Made by a program: the position numbers and the translations under genes | DNA from: Clostridia bacterium | GTDB taxonomy: Bacteria > Bacillota > Clostridia > Saccharofermentanales > Saccharofermentanaceae | Reading direction: 5' to 3' | DNA length: 64,000 nt | NCBI GenBank assembly: GCA_024403735.1 | Contig: JAKSRG010000004.1 | Span: 56,624 to 120,623, forward strand | Notes under the pieces: generated by a model | Databases searched by the model: none | What the model was told of the DNA's origin: nothing | What the model saw: only the letters and a program-made list of their open reading frames with translations | Part shown: one piece after another, positions 27,629 to 35,668 of the stretch | Numbering within the stretch: position 1 is the first letter of the stretch | How the letters are laid out: the number at the start of each line of letters is the position of its first letter

Positions 27629-28966
27629 ATGGGATTGATTAGTTTAGTTGCCAACATCGCTAGTACAGTTGGCGGTTCAATTTCTTCTCAGTTCAAAGAT
27701 CAGTATCTTGAGTTCTTCACATGTGATGCTCTTGGTCAGAACGTACTCGCTAAGAAGGGTGCAAATAAAATTACAAAGGGTAACAACAAGGGTTCTGTTG
27801 ACGTTATCACAAACGGTTCAAAGATTGCAGTACCAGAGGGTGTTGCATGTATCCTTGTAAATAACGGTGAGGTTGTAGAGTTTACAACTAAGGCTGGTAT
27901 GTATGAGTTCAATGCTTCAACAGCTCCTTCATGCTTATCAGATTCACACTTCCTTACAAATCTTAAGGCTACAGTAGCTGATACATGGGATCGTATGAGA
28001 GCTGGTGGCGAAGTTATGCAGCAGCAGCGTGTATACTTCATCAACATGCAGGAAATCCGTGATCAGAAGTTTGGTACAGCTACACCACTTCCTTATCCAG
28101 ATCCTGAGTATAGAAATATCTATATCAGACTTAATGGTTCTTTCTCTTTCAAGATTGAAGATCCAGTTACATTCTTTAAGAATGTTTGTTCAAACCTTAC
28201 AGATGAGCTTACAGTAGCAGATCTCATGGGTACACCTGCTTCACCTAAGCAGCCAAGAGAAGAGTTCATGGATCACATGACAGAAGTTCTCAACCTTTGT
28301 GGTTCACAGGATAAGATCTTGTTCTCAACACTCCCAGCTGAGAAGTCAAAGCTCAGAAAGCATATGCAGGATGTTCTCGATGAGGATTGGCTCAGAGGAC
28401 GTGGTATGGTAGTAGCTGAGGTTGCTCTTGGTATTCCTACACCTGACGATAAGTCTCGTCAGAGAATTGAGCAGGTTGACCAGGCAAAGATGTTTGGTTC
28501 AGATCCAAATGCTCTCGCAGCTCAGGCTATCCTCGGTCAGACAGAGGCTATGAACACAGCTGCAGGCAATGCAAATGGTGCTGTTAACGGCTTCATGGGC
28601 ATGGGCATGGTAGGCGGCATGGGCGGCATGAACAACATGAGCAACAGCGCATTCCAGTTCATGGGTCAGCAGCAGGCAGCTCAGCAGCAGGCTCAGGCAG
28701 CAGCTCCAGTAGCTCCAGCAGCTCCAGCTGCAGGCGGATGGACATGTGCATGTGGTACAACAAACACAGGTAAGTTCTGTGGTAACTGTGGTCAGCCACA
28801 GCCAGCACCAGCTCCAGCAGGTTGGACATGCTCATGTGGTACAACAAATACAGGTAAGTTCTGTAGCAATTGTGGACAGCCACAGCCAGCAGGTGAGTGG
28901 ACATGCTCATGTGGTACAAAGAATACAGGTAAGTTCTGTAGCAATTGTGGTAAGCCACAGGCATAA
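27629..28966 (+). CDS. SPFH-domain protein with three C-terminal zinc ribbons (YdjI-like)
   Basis: A 445-residue cytoplasmic protein. Residues 1-300 form an SPFH/virion-core-like domain: the start MGLISLVANIASTVGGSISSQ, EGVACILVNNGEV, and WLRGRGMVVAEVALGIPTPDD are typical of the YdjI family. Residues about 300-370 are Gly/Met/Ala/Gln-rich and probably flexible. The end holds three near-identical 21-residue zinc ribbons of the pattern WTCxCGTxNTGKFCxNCGxPQ, each with CxC and CxxC knuckles. SPFH proteins assemble into rings or membrane scaffolds. Zinc ribbons suggest protein or nucleic acid contacts. GGAGGG supports ATG 27629. A terminator follows. The precise role is unknown. Confidence 0.82.
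   Translation: MGLISLVANIASTVGGSISSQFKDQYLEFFTCDALGQNVLAKKGANKITKGNNKGSVDVITNGSKIAVPEGVACILVNNGEVVEFTTKAGMYEFNASTAPSCLSDSHFLTNLKATVADTWDRMRAGGEVMQQQRVYFINMQEIRDQKFGTATPLPYPDPEYRNIYIRLNGSFSFKIEDPVTFFKNVCSNLTDELTVADLMGTPASPKQPREEFMDHMTEVLNLCGSQDKILFSTLPAEKSKLRKHMQDVLDEDWLRGRGMVVAEVALGIPTPDDKSRQRIEQVDQAKMFGSDPNALAAQAILGQTEAMNTAAGNANGAVNGFMGMGMVGGMGGMNNMSNSAFQFMGQQQAAQQQAQAAAPVAPAAPAAGGWTCACGTTNTGKFCGNCGQPQPAPAPAGWTCSCGTTNTGKFCSNCGQPQPAGEWTCSCGTKNTGKFCSNCGKPQA
28739..28960 (+). repeat. Three in-frame zinc-ribbon coding repeats
   Basis: Three 63-bp copies at 28739-28801, 28823-28885 and 28898-28960, separated by short Ala/Pro-rich coding linkers. Nucleotide identity is high, especially in the ACAGGTAAGTTCTGT core. 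Copies two and three are closest to each other, which points to recent duplication. Confidence 0.9.
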
Positions 28967-28995
28967 TAAGTCTTTTACTGAGATTTATAATTTCG

Positions 28996-29024
28996 GCGGT
29001 TCTCTTTATGGGAACCGCTTTTTT
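28996..29024 (+). terminator. Terminator after the SPFH/zinc-ribbon gene
   Basis: GCGGTTC (28996-29002) pairs with GAACCGC (29012-29018), followed by TTTTTT. Confidence 0.85.
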
Positions 29025-29383
29025 ATGAAAAAAATACGCAAAATACCGCGAAACGATTCACATCCTGGAATGCCTTATTTTGCGCGCTTTTATGGAAATA
29101 GCAATATTAATTGATTAGCAATTTTTGTATATAATGCCCACCTGAACGATTTTTATGAATACTGGTGGGAAAATAATAAAAATATGCAATTTTACGAAGT
29201 TTTATTGGACTGAAAGTGCCTAAAAGCGCTGAAAACAAGGGTTTTTCACAAACGCAATTTGTGTAAAATTTGTGCTATATGTAGAAAAAATATGCTTTTG
29301 TTTGTGAAAATAGAAATTGCTTTTTACTAGCATCATTTTTATATTTATATTAGTTTATTAGGCTTTTACGGGAGGAATACGTA
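29025..29383 (+). promoter_or_regulatory. Long regulatory region upstream of xylB
   Basis: This 359-bp stretch has no gene. It holds a -10-like TATAAT at 29130-29135 with TTAATT 17 bp upstream. Two AGCAAT motifs (29100-29105 and 29117-29122) flank the -35 and resemble the operators seen at the binding-protein and GH3 promoters. A dyad CACAAA-N5-TTTGTG lies near 29250. The transcript would have a leader of about 240 nt. I did not recognise a riboswitch class. The RBS GGGAGGA precedes ATG 29384. Confidence 0.45.
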
Positions 29384-30862
29384 ATGTTATTTATCGGTGT
29401 AGATCTTGGTACATCAGCAGTAAAACTCATTCTCGCTGATGAGTCAGGAAAAGTACTTAAGGTTGTTTCTAAGGAATATCCTGTAAGTTTCCCACATTCA
29501 GGTTGGTCAGAGCAGAACCCAACAGATTGGTATGATAAGTCAATCGAGGGTATTAAGGATTTGCTTGCTGAGGCTGATGGCAAAGAAGTTGCTGGTATCA
29601 GTTTTGGTGGTCAGATGCATGGTCTTGTAATGCTCGATGCTAATGATGAAGTTATCCGTCCAGCAATTTTGTGGAATGACGGTAGATCATATAAGGAGAC
29701 AGATTACCTCAATACAGTTATTGGTAAGGATAAGCTTACAGAGTATACAGGTAATATTGCATTTGCTGGTTTTACAGCTCCAAAGGTTCTCTGGGTTAAG
29801 GAGAACGAGCCAGAGAATTTCGCTAAGATTGCTAAGATTTGTCTTCCAAAGGACTATCTCGCATATAGACTTAGTGGTGTATTCTCAACAGATGTTTCTG
29901 ATGCTTCAGGTACACTTTATTTTGATGTTAAGAACAGAACATGGTCAAAGGAAATGTGTGAGATTTGTTCAATCGACATGAATTGGCTCCCACAGATTTT
30001 TGAGAGTTATGAGAAGACAGGTAATCTCCTTCCAGCAGTTGCTGAGGAGCTCGGTATCTCAACAGATTGTATTATCGCTGCTGGTGCTGGTGATAATGCT
30101 GCAGCTGCTGTTGGTATGGGTACTGTAGGTAAGGGTGGATGTAACATTTCACTTGGTACTTCAGGTACTATCTTTATCGCTAATGATAAGTATGGTGTAG
30201 ATGCTAATAACGCACTTCACTCATTTGACCATGCTGATGGTGGATATCATCTCATGGGTTGTATGCTTTCAGCTGCTAGCTGTAACAAGTGGTGGATGGA
30301 AGAAATCGTAAAGGATACAGATTTCAAGACAGAGCAGGCAAAGATTAAGGAGCTCGGTAAGAATAAAGTATTCTTCCTCCCATATCTCATGGGTGAGAGA
30401 TCACCAATCAATGATCCAGATGCTCGTGCTACATTTGTTGGTATGTCAATGGATACAAAGAGAGAAGATATGACACAGGCAGTTTTCGAGGGTGTAGCTT
30501 TTGCACTCAGAGATTCATTTGAGGCTGCTAAGTCAATCGGTGTAAATATCGAGAGATCTTGCGTATGTGGTGGTGGTGCTAAGAGCCCACTTTGGAGACA
30601 GATTATCGCTGATATCCTCAACATCACATTGGTTCAGACAGAAAACGAAGAAGGCCCAGCTCTTGGTGGTGCTATTCTTGCAGCTGTTGCAGCTGGTGTT
30701 TATCCTTCAGTTGAAGACGCTTGTAGCAAGATTATTAAGCCTGCTGCAGAGACAAAGCCAATTCCTGAGAATGTTGCTTTGTATGAAAAGCGTTATGAAG
30801 AGTTCAAGAGACTTTACCCAGCTCTTAAGTCTGTATTTGCAGCAAACATTGAAAAGTTCTAA
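29384..30862 (+). CDS. xylB: Xylulokinase (FGGY family)
   Basis: Sugar kinase phosphorylating D-xylulose to xylulose 5-phosphate; 492 residues, normal for XylB. The N-terminal FGGY domain begins FIGVDLGTSAVKLILAD (ATP phosphate loop). GGQMHGLVMLD and ILWNDGR are the substrate-binding boxes with the catalytic Asp region GAGDNAAAAVGMG, and the C-terminal domain has CVCGGGAKSPLWRQIIADIL. It heads an operon with a DUF4867 gene and a FucI/AraA-family isomerase. No xylA is present in the window, so the isomerase downstream may supply the ketose. Some FGGY kinases of this type act on L-ribulose, D-ribulose or L-fuculose, but the MHG motif favours xylulose. Confidence 0.9.
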   Translation: MLFIGVDLGTSAVKLILADESGKVLKVVSKEYPVSFPHSGWSEQNPTDWYDKSIEGIKDLLAEADGKEVAGISFGGQMHGLVMLDANDEVIRPAILWNDGRSYKETDYLNTVIGKDKLTEYTGNIAFAGFTAPKVLWVKENEPENFAKIAKICLPKDYLAYRLSGVFSTDVSDASGTLYFDVKNRTWSKEMCEICSIDMNWLPQIFESYEKTGNLLPAVAEELGISTDCIIAAGAGDNAAAAVGMGTVGKGGCNISLGTSGTIFIANDKYGVDANNALHSFDHADGGYHLMGCMLSAASCNKWWMEEIVKDTDFKTEQAKIKELGKNKVFFLPYLMGERSPINDPDARATFVGMSMDTKREDMTQAVFEGVAFALRDSFEAAKSIGVNIERSCVCGGGAKSPLWRQIIADILNITLVQTENEEGPALGGAILAAVAAGVYPSVEDACSKIIKPAAETKPIPENVALYEKRYEEFKRLYPALKSVFAANIEKF

Positions 30863-30884
30863 TAACTTATAGGAGGAATATCAA

Positions 30885-31511
30885 ATGAAAATTTTGGACG
30901 GTTTTGATCCTAGCTTTAAGGCTTATGGAAAAGTAATCGACAATGTTGACTTCTCATCTTACATTGAGAAGCTCGGCGAAGTAGCTATTCCTGAGAACGG
31001 TGTTGCTTACGAGCCATCTGTTGCTTCACTCGAGGCAGCTGATTGCTATGAGACAGCACAGACAGTTTTCGGTGGCGAATTAAAGCTTGAGTTTGGTTAT
31101 TGTGCAGGTCATAATACAATGCTTAATGCTTTGGAGTATCACAGATCTTCTGAGATCAACGTTTTTGCAACAGATGCTATTCTTATGCTCGGTTTGCAGA
31201 AGGATATCGAGGATGGTTTCAAGTATGATACATCTAAGGTAGTTGCTTATAAGTTCCCTAAGGGTACAGCTGTTGAAGTATATGCAACAACACTTCACTA
31301 TGCACCATGTGGTGTAGACGGTAACGGCTTTATGGTTGGTATCGTTCTCCCTTACGGTACAAATTTCCCACTTACAAAGGAGCACAAGGCTGGTGGTGAA
31401 GATCAGCTCATTACTGCTCAGAACAAGTGGTTGATCGCTCATCCAGAAGCAGCTGGTGAGGCTGGTCATTATATGGGCCTTTATGGCAAGAATTGCGATA
31501 TTAATGAGTAA
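30885..31511 (+). CDS. DUF4867 family protein
   Basis: A 208-residue soluble protein matching DUF4867, a family seen beside pentose kinases and FucI-like isomerases in Clostridia. The sequence has the mixed beta character of a cupin-like fold: AVEVYATTLHYAPCGVDGNGFMVGIVLPYGTNFPL, with GYCAGHNTMLNALEYHRSSEIN earlier holding candidate metal-binding His residues. No signal peptide. It sits 22 bp after xylB and 29 bp before the isomerase, all with GGAGGA ribosome sites, so it almost certainly works in the same pathway. An epimerase, mutarotase or isomerase role is possible but unproven. Confidence 0.8.
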   Translation: MKILDGFDPSFKAYGKVIDNVDFSSYIEKLGEVAIPENGVAYEPSVASLEAADCYETAQTVFGGELKLEFGYCAGHNTMLNALEYHRSSEINVFATDAILMLGLQKDIEDGFKYDTSKVVAYKFPKGTAVEVYATTLHYAPCGVDGNGFMVGIVLPYGTNFPLTKEHKAGGEDQLITAQNKWLIAHPEAAGEAGHYMGLYGKNCDINE

Positions 31512-31540
31512 TTAATATATATTATTAGGAGGAATTTAAC

Positions 31541-33019
31541 ATGATTAATGCACCAAAGGTAAAGATTGGTATCGTAGCAGTAAGTAGAGACTGCTTCCCA
31601 GAGAGCCTTTCAGTTAACAGAAGAGAGGCTTTGATTAAGGCTTATACAGAGAAGTATGATGCTTCAGACATCTATGAGTGTCCTGTATGTATCGTTGAGA
31701 GCGAAATCCACATGAGACAGGCAATTGAGGATCTTAAGAAGGCCGAGTGTAACGCTCTTTGCGTATTCCTTGGTAACTTCGGTCCAGAAATCTCTGAGAC
31801 AATGCTCGCTCAGGAGTTCAATGGTCCTGTAATGTTCTGCGCAGCTGCAGAAGAGACACAGACAAACCTCTGCGGTGGTCGTGGTGATGCTTACTGTGGT
31901 ATGCTCAACGCTTCTTACAATTTGAAGGTTCGTGGTGTTAAGGCTTATATCCCTGAGTCACCTGTTGGTACAGCAGCTGAGTGTGCTGATATGATCAACC
32001 AGTTCGTACCTATCGCTAAGGCACTCGTTGGTCTTAAGGATTTGAAGATCATCTCATTTGGTCCACGTCCTACAAACTTCTTCGCTTGTAACGCACCTAT
32101 CCAGCCACTTTATGATCTCGGTGTTGAGATTGAAGAGAACTCAGAGCTTGATCTTTTCGAGTCATTCAAGAATCACGCTAACGATGAGAGAATTCCAGCA
32201 AAGATTAAGGAAATGGAAGAGGAACTCGGTGAGGGTAACCTTAAGCCAGAAGTACTTCCTAAGCTCGCTCAGTATGAGCTCACACTCCTTGACTGGATTG
32301 AAGCACACAAGGGTTGCAAGAAGTATGTTGCAGTTGCTGGTAAGTGCTGGCCTGCATTCCAGACACAGTTTGGTTGCGTACCTTGCTATGTAAACAGCCG
32401 TCTCACAGGTATCGGTATCCCTGTATCTTGCGAAGTTGATATCTATGGTGCTCTTTCAGAGTTCATCGGTACACTCGTATCTGACGATATCGTTACACTT
32501 CTCGATATCAACAACACAGTTCCAGCTGATATGTACGAAGAGTCAATCAAGGGTAAGTTTGATTACAAGCTCAGCGATACATTCATGGGCTTCCACTGTG
32601 GTAACACAAACTCTAAGAAGCTTTCAGCTTGCTCAATGAAGTATCAGATGATCATGGCTAGAAACCTTCCAGAAGAGGTTACACAGGGTACTCTCGAGGG
32701 TGATATCATCCCAGGTGACATCACATTCTTCAGACTCCAGTCAACATCTGATTGTAAGCTCCGTGCTTATGTTGCTCAGGGTGAGGTTCTCCCAGTTGCT
32801 ACTAAGTCATTCGGTTCAATCGGTGTATTCGCTATCCCAGAGATGGGCAGATTCTACAGACACGTATTGATCCAGGGCAACTTCCCACATCACGGTGCTG
32901 TTGCATTTGGTCACCACGGTAAGGCAATCTACGAAGTATTCAAGTACCTCGGTGTTGCTGAGATTGGTTACAACAAGCCAGCTGGCGTATTGTACCCAAC
33001 AGAGAATCCATTTGCTTAA
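31541..33019 (+). CDS. L-fucose/L-arabinose isomerase family protein
   Basis: A 492-residue metal-dependent aldose-ketose isomerase of the FucI/AraA superfamily. Likely metal ligands are E298 in SCEVDIYGAL, D322 in TLLDINN and a His in NFPHHGAVAFGHHG (about 450-451), the same order as Glu/Asp/His in FucI. CGGRGDAYCGML near 111-122 is also family-typical. It is shorter than E. coli FucI (591). It is the third gene of the xylB operon and is closed by a terminator. Context favours a pentose substrate whose ketose XylB can phosphorylate. Annotating it as fucose isomerase would be unsafe because no fuculokinase or aldolase is nearby. Confidence 0.83.
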   Translation: MINAPKVKIGIVAVSRDCFPESLSVNRREALIKAYTEKYDASDIYECPVCIVESEIHMRQAIEDLKKAECNALCVFLGNFGPEISETMLAQEFNGPVMFCAAAEETQTNLCGGRGDAYCGMLNASYNLKVRGVKAYIPESPVGTAAECADMINQFVPIAKALVGLKDLKIISFGPRPTNFFACNAPIQPLYDLGVEIEENSELDLFESFKNHANDERIPAKIKEMEEELGEGNLKPEVLPKLAQYELTLLDWIEAHKGCKKYVAVAGKCWPAFQTQFGCVPCYVNSRLTGIGIPVSCEVDIYGALSEFIGTLVSDDIVTLLDINNTVPADMYEESIKGKFDYKLSDTFMGFHCGNTNSKKLSACSMKYQMIMARNLPEEVTQGTLEGDIIPGDITFFRLQSTSDCKLRAYVAQGEVLPVATKSFGSIGVFAIPEMGRFYRHVLIQGNFPHHGAVAFGHHGKAIYEVFKYLGVAEIGYNKPAGVLYPTENPFA

Positions 33020-33042
33020 TTTAAGGCTTAGTCGTTAATTAG

Positions 33043-33075
33043 TTGCCTTCCTTTATTTGAAGGAAGGCAATTTTA
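33043..33075 (+). terminator. Terminator of the xylB operon
   Basis: A perfect 11-bp stem TTGCCTTCCTT (33043-33053) with AAGGAAGGCAA (33060-33070), then TTTTA. Confidence 0.85.
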
Positions 33076-33109
33076 TGACATTAGTTTCTTAATATAAAGG
33101 AGAAGTTCT

Positions 33110-33946
33110 ATGAACAATAATGAATTGAAATTAACAGCTGCTAATATCCGTAAGGGTATTGTTACTGCTGTTCACAGTGCTAAATCTGGTCATCCAGGTG
33201 GATCACTTTCAGCTGCTGATATGTACACATTCTTGTATTTTGAGCAGATGAAGAACATCGATCCATCTAATCCACAGAAGGAAGATAGAGATCGTTTTGT
33301 TCTTTCAAAGGGTCACACAGCTCCAGGTCTTTATTCAACACTTGCTCACAGAGGATATTTCCCAGTTGAGGAGCTCACAACACTTCGTAAGCTTGGTTCA
33401 AGACTTCAGGGTCACCCATGTATGAATGAGACACCAGGTGTTGATATGAGTTCTGGTTCACTTGGTCAGGGATTGTCTGTAGCTGTTGGTATGGCTTTGT
33501 CAGCAAAGCTTAGCAACAAGGATTACAGAGTATATTCACTCCTTGGTGATGGTGAGATTCAGGAAGGTCAGATCTGGGAAGCTGCTATGTTTGCTGGTGC
33601 AAACAAGCTTAGCAATCTTACAGTTATCGTTGATAACAACGGTCTCCAGATTGATGGTCGTGTAGCAGATGTTTGTTCTGTATATCCAATCGCTGATAAG
33701 TTCCAGGCTTTCAATTTCAACACAGTTGAGATCGATGGTCACGATTTTGATCAGATTAGAGCTGCTTTTAAGGCTGCTGAAGCTGAGACAGAAAAGCCAA
33801 CTGCTATCATTATGAAGACTCTTAAGGGTAAGGGCGTTTCATTCATGGAAGATCAGGCTGGATGGCATGGTAAGGCTCCTAATGATGAAGAGTTTGAGCA
33901 GGCAATCAAGGAACTTGATGCTGCAATTGCTGAGATTGGGGGTTAA
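33110..33946 (+). CDS. tktN: Transketolase, N-terminal (TPP pyrophosphate) subunit
   Basis: First half of a split transketolase, 278 residues. It binds the diphosphate of thiamine diphosphate: GHPGGSLSAADMY near 25-37 supplies the conserved His, and LGDGEIQEGQIWEA with VDNNGLQIDG is the metal/TPP motif (GDG-N). Split transketolases are common in Clostridia and Archaea. AAGGAG supports ATG 33110. The stop codon TAA overlaps an ATG of the next gene (TAATG), so the subunits are translated together. It would convert xylulose 5-phosphate made by XylB into glycolytic intermediates. Confidence 0.94.
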   Translation: MNNNELKLTAANIRKGIVTAVHSAKSGHPGGSLSAADMYTFLYFEQMKNIDPSNPQKEDRDRFVLSKGHTAPGLYSTLAHRGYFPVEELTTLRKLGSRLQGHPCMNETPGVDMSSGSLGQGLSVAVGMALSAKLSNKDYRVYSLLGDGEIQEGQIWEAAMFAGANKLSNLTVIVDNNGLQIDGRVADVCSVYPIADKFQAFNFNTVEIDGHDFDQIRAAFKAAEAETEKPTAIIMKTLKGKGVSFMEDQAGWHGKAPNDEEFEQAIKELDAAIAEIGG

Positions 33947-34902
33947 TGAATATGGAAATTAAGCTTAGTGATAAGAAAATTGCTACAAGAGAGAGCTATG
34001 GTAACGCTTTGGCTGAGTTAGGTGCTCAGTATCCAGATTTGCTCGTACTCGACGCTGACCTCGCTGGTGCTACAAAGACTTCTACTTTTAAGAAGGCTTT
34101 CCCAGACAGACACATTGATTGTGGTATTGCAGAAGCTAACATGACAGGTATCGCTGCTGGTCTTGCAACAACAGGTAAGATCCCTTTCATCTCATCATTC
34201 GCTATGTTCGCTGCTGGTCGTAACTTTGAGCAGGTTAGAAACTCAATTGGTTACCCACACCTTAACGTAAAGATTGGTGCTACACACGCTGGTATTACAG
34301 TAGGTGAAGATGGTGCTACACATCAGTGTCTTGAGGATTTGGCTCTTATGAGAACAATCCCAGGTATGACAGTTATCGTTCCTTCAGATGATATCGAGGC
34401 TAAGGCTGCTGTTAAGGCTGCTCTTGATTATGAGGGTCCAGTTTACTTGAGATTTGGCCGTGCTGCTGTTCCTGTATTCAATGATTATGAGGGATACAAG
34501 TTCGAGATTGGTAAGGCTCAGGTTCTTAAGGAAGGTACAGATGTATCTTTGATTGCTAACGGTGTTCTCGTTGCAGAAGCACTTATTGCTGCTGAGAAGC
34601 TCGAAGCTGATGGTATCTCATGTGAAGTTATCAACATGGCTACAATTAAGCCACTTGATGCTGAAGCAGTTATTAAGACAGCTTCAAAGACTAAGAAGGT
34701 TGTTACTCTTGAAGAGCACTCAATCATTGGTGGTCTTGGTGGTGCAGTTGCAGAAGTACTTGCTGAGAATTGCCCAACAAAGATGAAGAGAATTGGTATC
34801 AATGATCAGTTCGGTCAGTCTGCTGATGCTAAGACACTCATGAAGCACTATAAGCTTGACTCTGAAGGAATTTATTCTACAATAAAGGAATGGATGAGTT
34901 AA
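33946..34902 (+). CDS. tktC: Transketolase, C-terminal (pyrimidine-binding) subunit
   Basis: Second half of the split transketolase, up to 318 residues. It holds the pyrimidine-binding domain (DADLAGATKTSTFKKAFPDRH, GIAEANMTGIAAGLA with the catalytic Glu) and the C-terminal domain (EEHSIIGGLGGAVAEVLAE). Two starts are possible: ATG 33946, which overlaps the stop of the N-terminal subunit by one base, and ATG 33952, which is better spaced from GGGGG at 33938-33942. Coupled translation fits a heterotetramer with equal subunits. A membrane-protein gene begins within its last 13 bases. Confidence 0.94.
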   Translation: MNMEIKLSDKKIATRESYGNALAELGAQYPDLLVLDADLAGATKTSTFKKAFPDRHIDCGIAEANMTGIAAGLATTGKIPFISSFAMFAAGRNFEQVRNSIGYPHLNVKIGATHAGITVGEDGATHQCLEDLALMRTIPGMTVIVPSDDIEAKAAVKAALDYEGPVYLRFGRAAVPVFNDYEGYKFEIGKAQVLKEGTDVSLIANGVLVAEALIAAEKLEADGISCEVINMATIKPLDAEAVIKTASKTKKVVTLEEHSIIGGLGGAVAEVLAENCPTKMKRIGINDQFGQSADAKTLMKHYKLDSEGIYSTIKEWMS

Positions 34903-35645
34903 AAAATAAAACATATTTAGAGTTCGTTGCAGAAAAGGAGTTAGCTGAAGAAGCTAATCGCCCTGCTGAGGACAAAAAAGAGTTATCAAAGGGCGAGAGA
35001 TTTGTAAAATCTCTCGTCCATTTTTGGTCTTATAAAAAATGGTATGTCATTATTCCATTGATAGTGCTGATTATATTAAGTTCGCTTGTATATACATATG
35101 TAGTTAATCACAAGAAGAGCTTCTTCAAGATTGCATTGGTGAATATTCAGCTACAAGATTCAAGCATATTGCCATCTGAGAATGATGAATTCATGTCGCG
35201 CTTAGTTAATGAAGGTAAAGCAACTGCTAAAGATGAATTTATAATTCAAGATAAATATAGACACCAGATGGCATCTGATCCTGAATTAAGTGCTGATCAA
35301 GATATTGCAGGAAGTACTCAACGATTAAGTGTTGAAGTTATGAATGATCTAGTGGACATAATGCTAGTTAATAGCAGATGTTGTGACGATTATGCAGACT
35401 CCAAAGGATTGTCATCACTTGATACAATATTTTCTAGTGATGAACTGAAATTGATTGGTGAAGATAATTTGTATTATCACGAAATAAATGGCACCAGCGT
35501 TCCAGTAGGAATTAAAGCTGATGCCTTTGATGAATTTGATAGTTTAGTGTATCGTGAAGGTGATACATATGTTTTAGTTATATCAGACTTCACTAGTCGA
35601 AAAGATATAGCACATGATTATGTAATGTTTATGCTCGAAGATTAA
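34890..35645 (+). CDS. Single-pass membrane protein, function unknown
   Basis: A 251-residue protein with a charged cytoplasmic N-terminus (1-45, Glu/Lys-rich), one transmembrane segment (about 51-72, WYVIIPLIVLIILSSLVYTY) and an extracytoplasmic domain of about 175 residues. That part contains an acidic LNxDxE-like stretch and CC at 164-165 region (SRCCDDYADS). I recognise no family. The start lies inside tktC (13-bp overlap), so it is likely translated from the transketolase transcript. The stop overlaps the stop of the convergent DUF624 gene. A role in sensing or in membrane association of the pathway would be speculation. Confidence 0.7.
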   Translation: MDELKNKTYLEFVAEKELAEEANRPAEDKKELSKGERFVKSLVHFWSYKKWYVIIPLIVLIILSSLVYTYVVNHKKSFFKIALVNIQLQDSSILPSENDEFMSRLVNEGKATAKDEFIIQDKYRHQMASDPELSADQDIAGSTQRLSVEVMNDLVDIMLVNSRCCDDYADSKGLSSLDTIFSSDELKLIGEDNLYYHEINGTSVPVGIKADAFDEFDSLVYREGDTYVLVISDFTSRKDIAHDYVMFMLED

Positions 35646-35668
35646 TCCTCTTCGAGCTTTTCTTTTTT
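35633..35668 (+). terminator. Terminator spanning two convergent stop codons
   Basis: The 8-bp stem GCTCGAAG (35633-35640) with CTTCGAGC (35650-35657) and a TTTTCTTTTTT tail. The loop contains the stop codons of the plus-strand membrane protein and the minus-strand DUF624 gene. Confidence 0.8.

Noticed and set aside
28739..28960. Three evenly sized repeats, at first CRISPR-like
   Set aside because: They are in frame, encode identical zinc ribbons, and the linkers are coding Ala/Pro-rich sequence of unequal length. No cas gene is present.
28746..29114. Plus-strand ORF of 122 codons overlapping the zinc-ribbon repeats
   Set aside because: It is a shifted-frame shadow of the repeats, rich in His/Val/Gln, with no RBS, and runs through the terminator.
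29225..29245. CcpA (cre) site before xylB, around AAAAGCGCTGAAAA
   Set aside because: At least three mismatches to the cre consensus in key positions. A similar AACGTTT at 36400 is no better.
31541..33019. Calling this gene L-fucose isomerase
   Set aside because: Superfamily motifs fit, but the protein is 100 residues shorter than FucI and lies with xylulokinase, without fuculokinase or aldolase.
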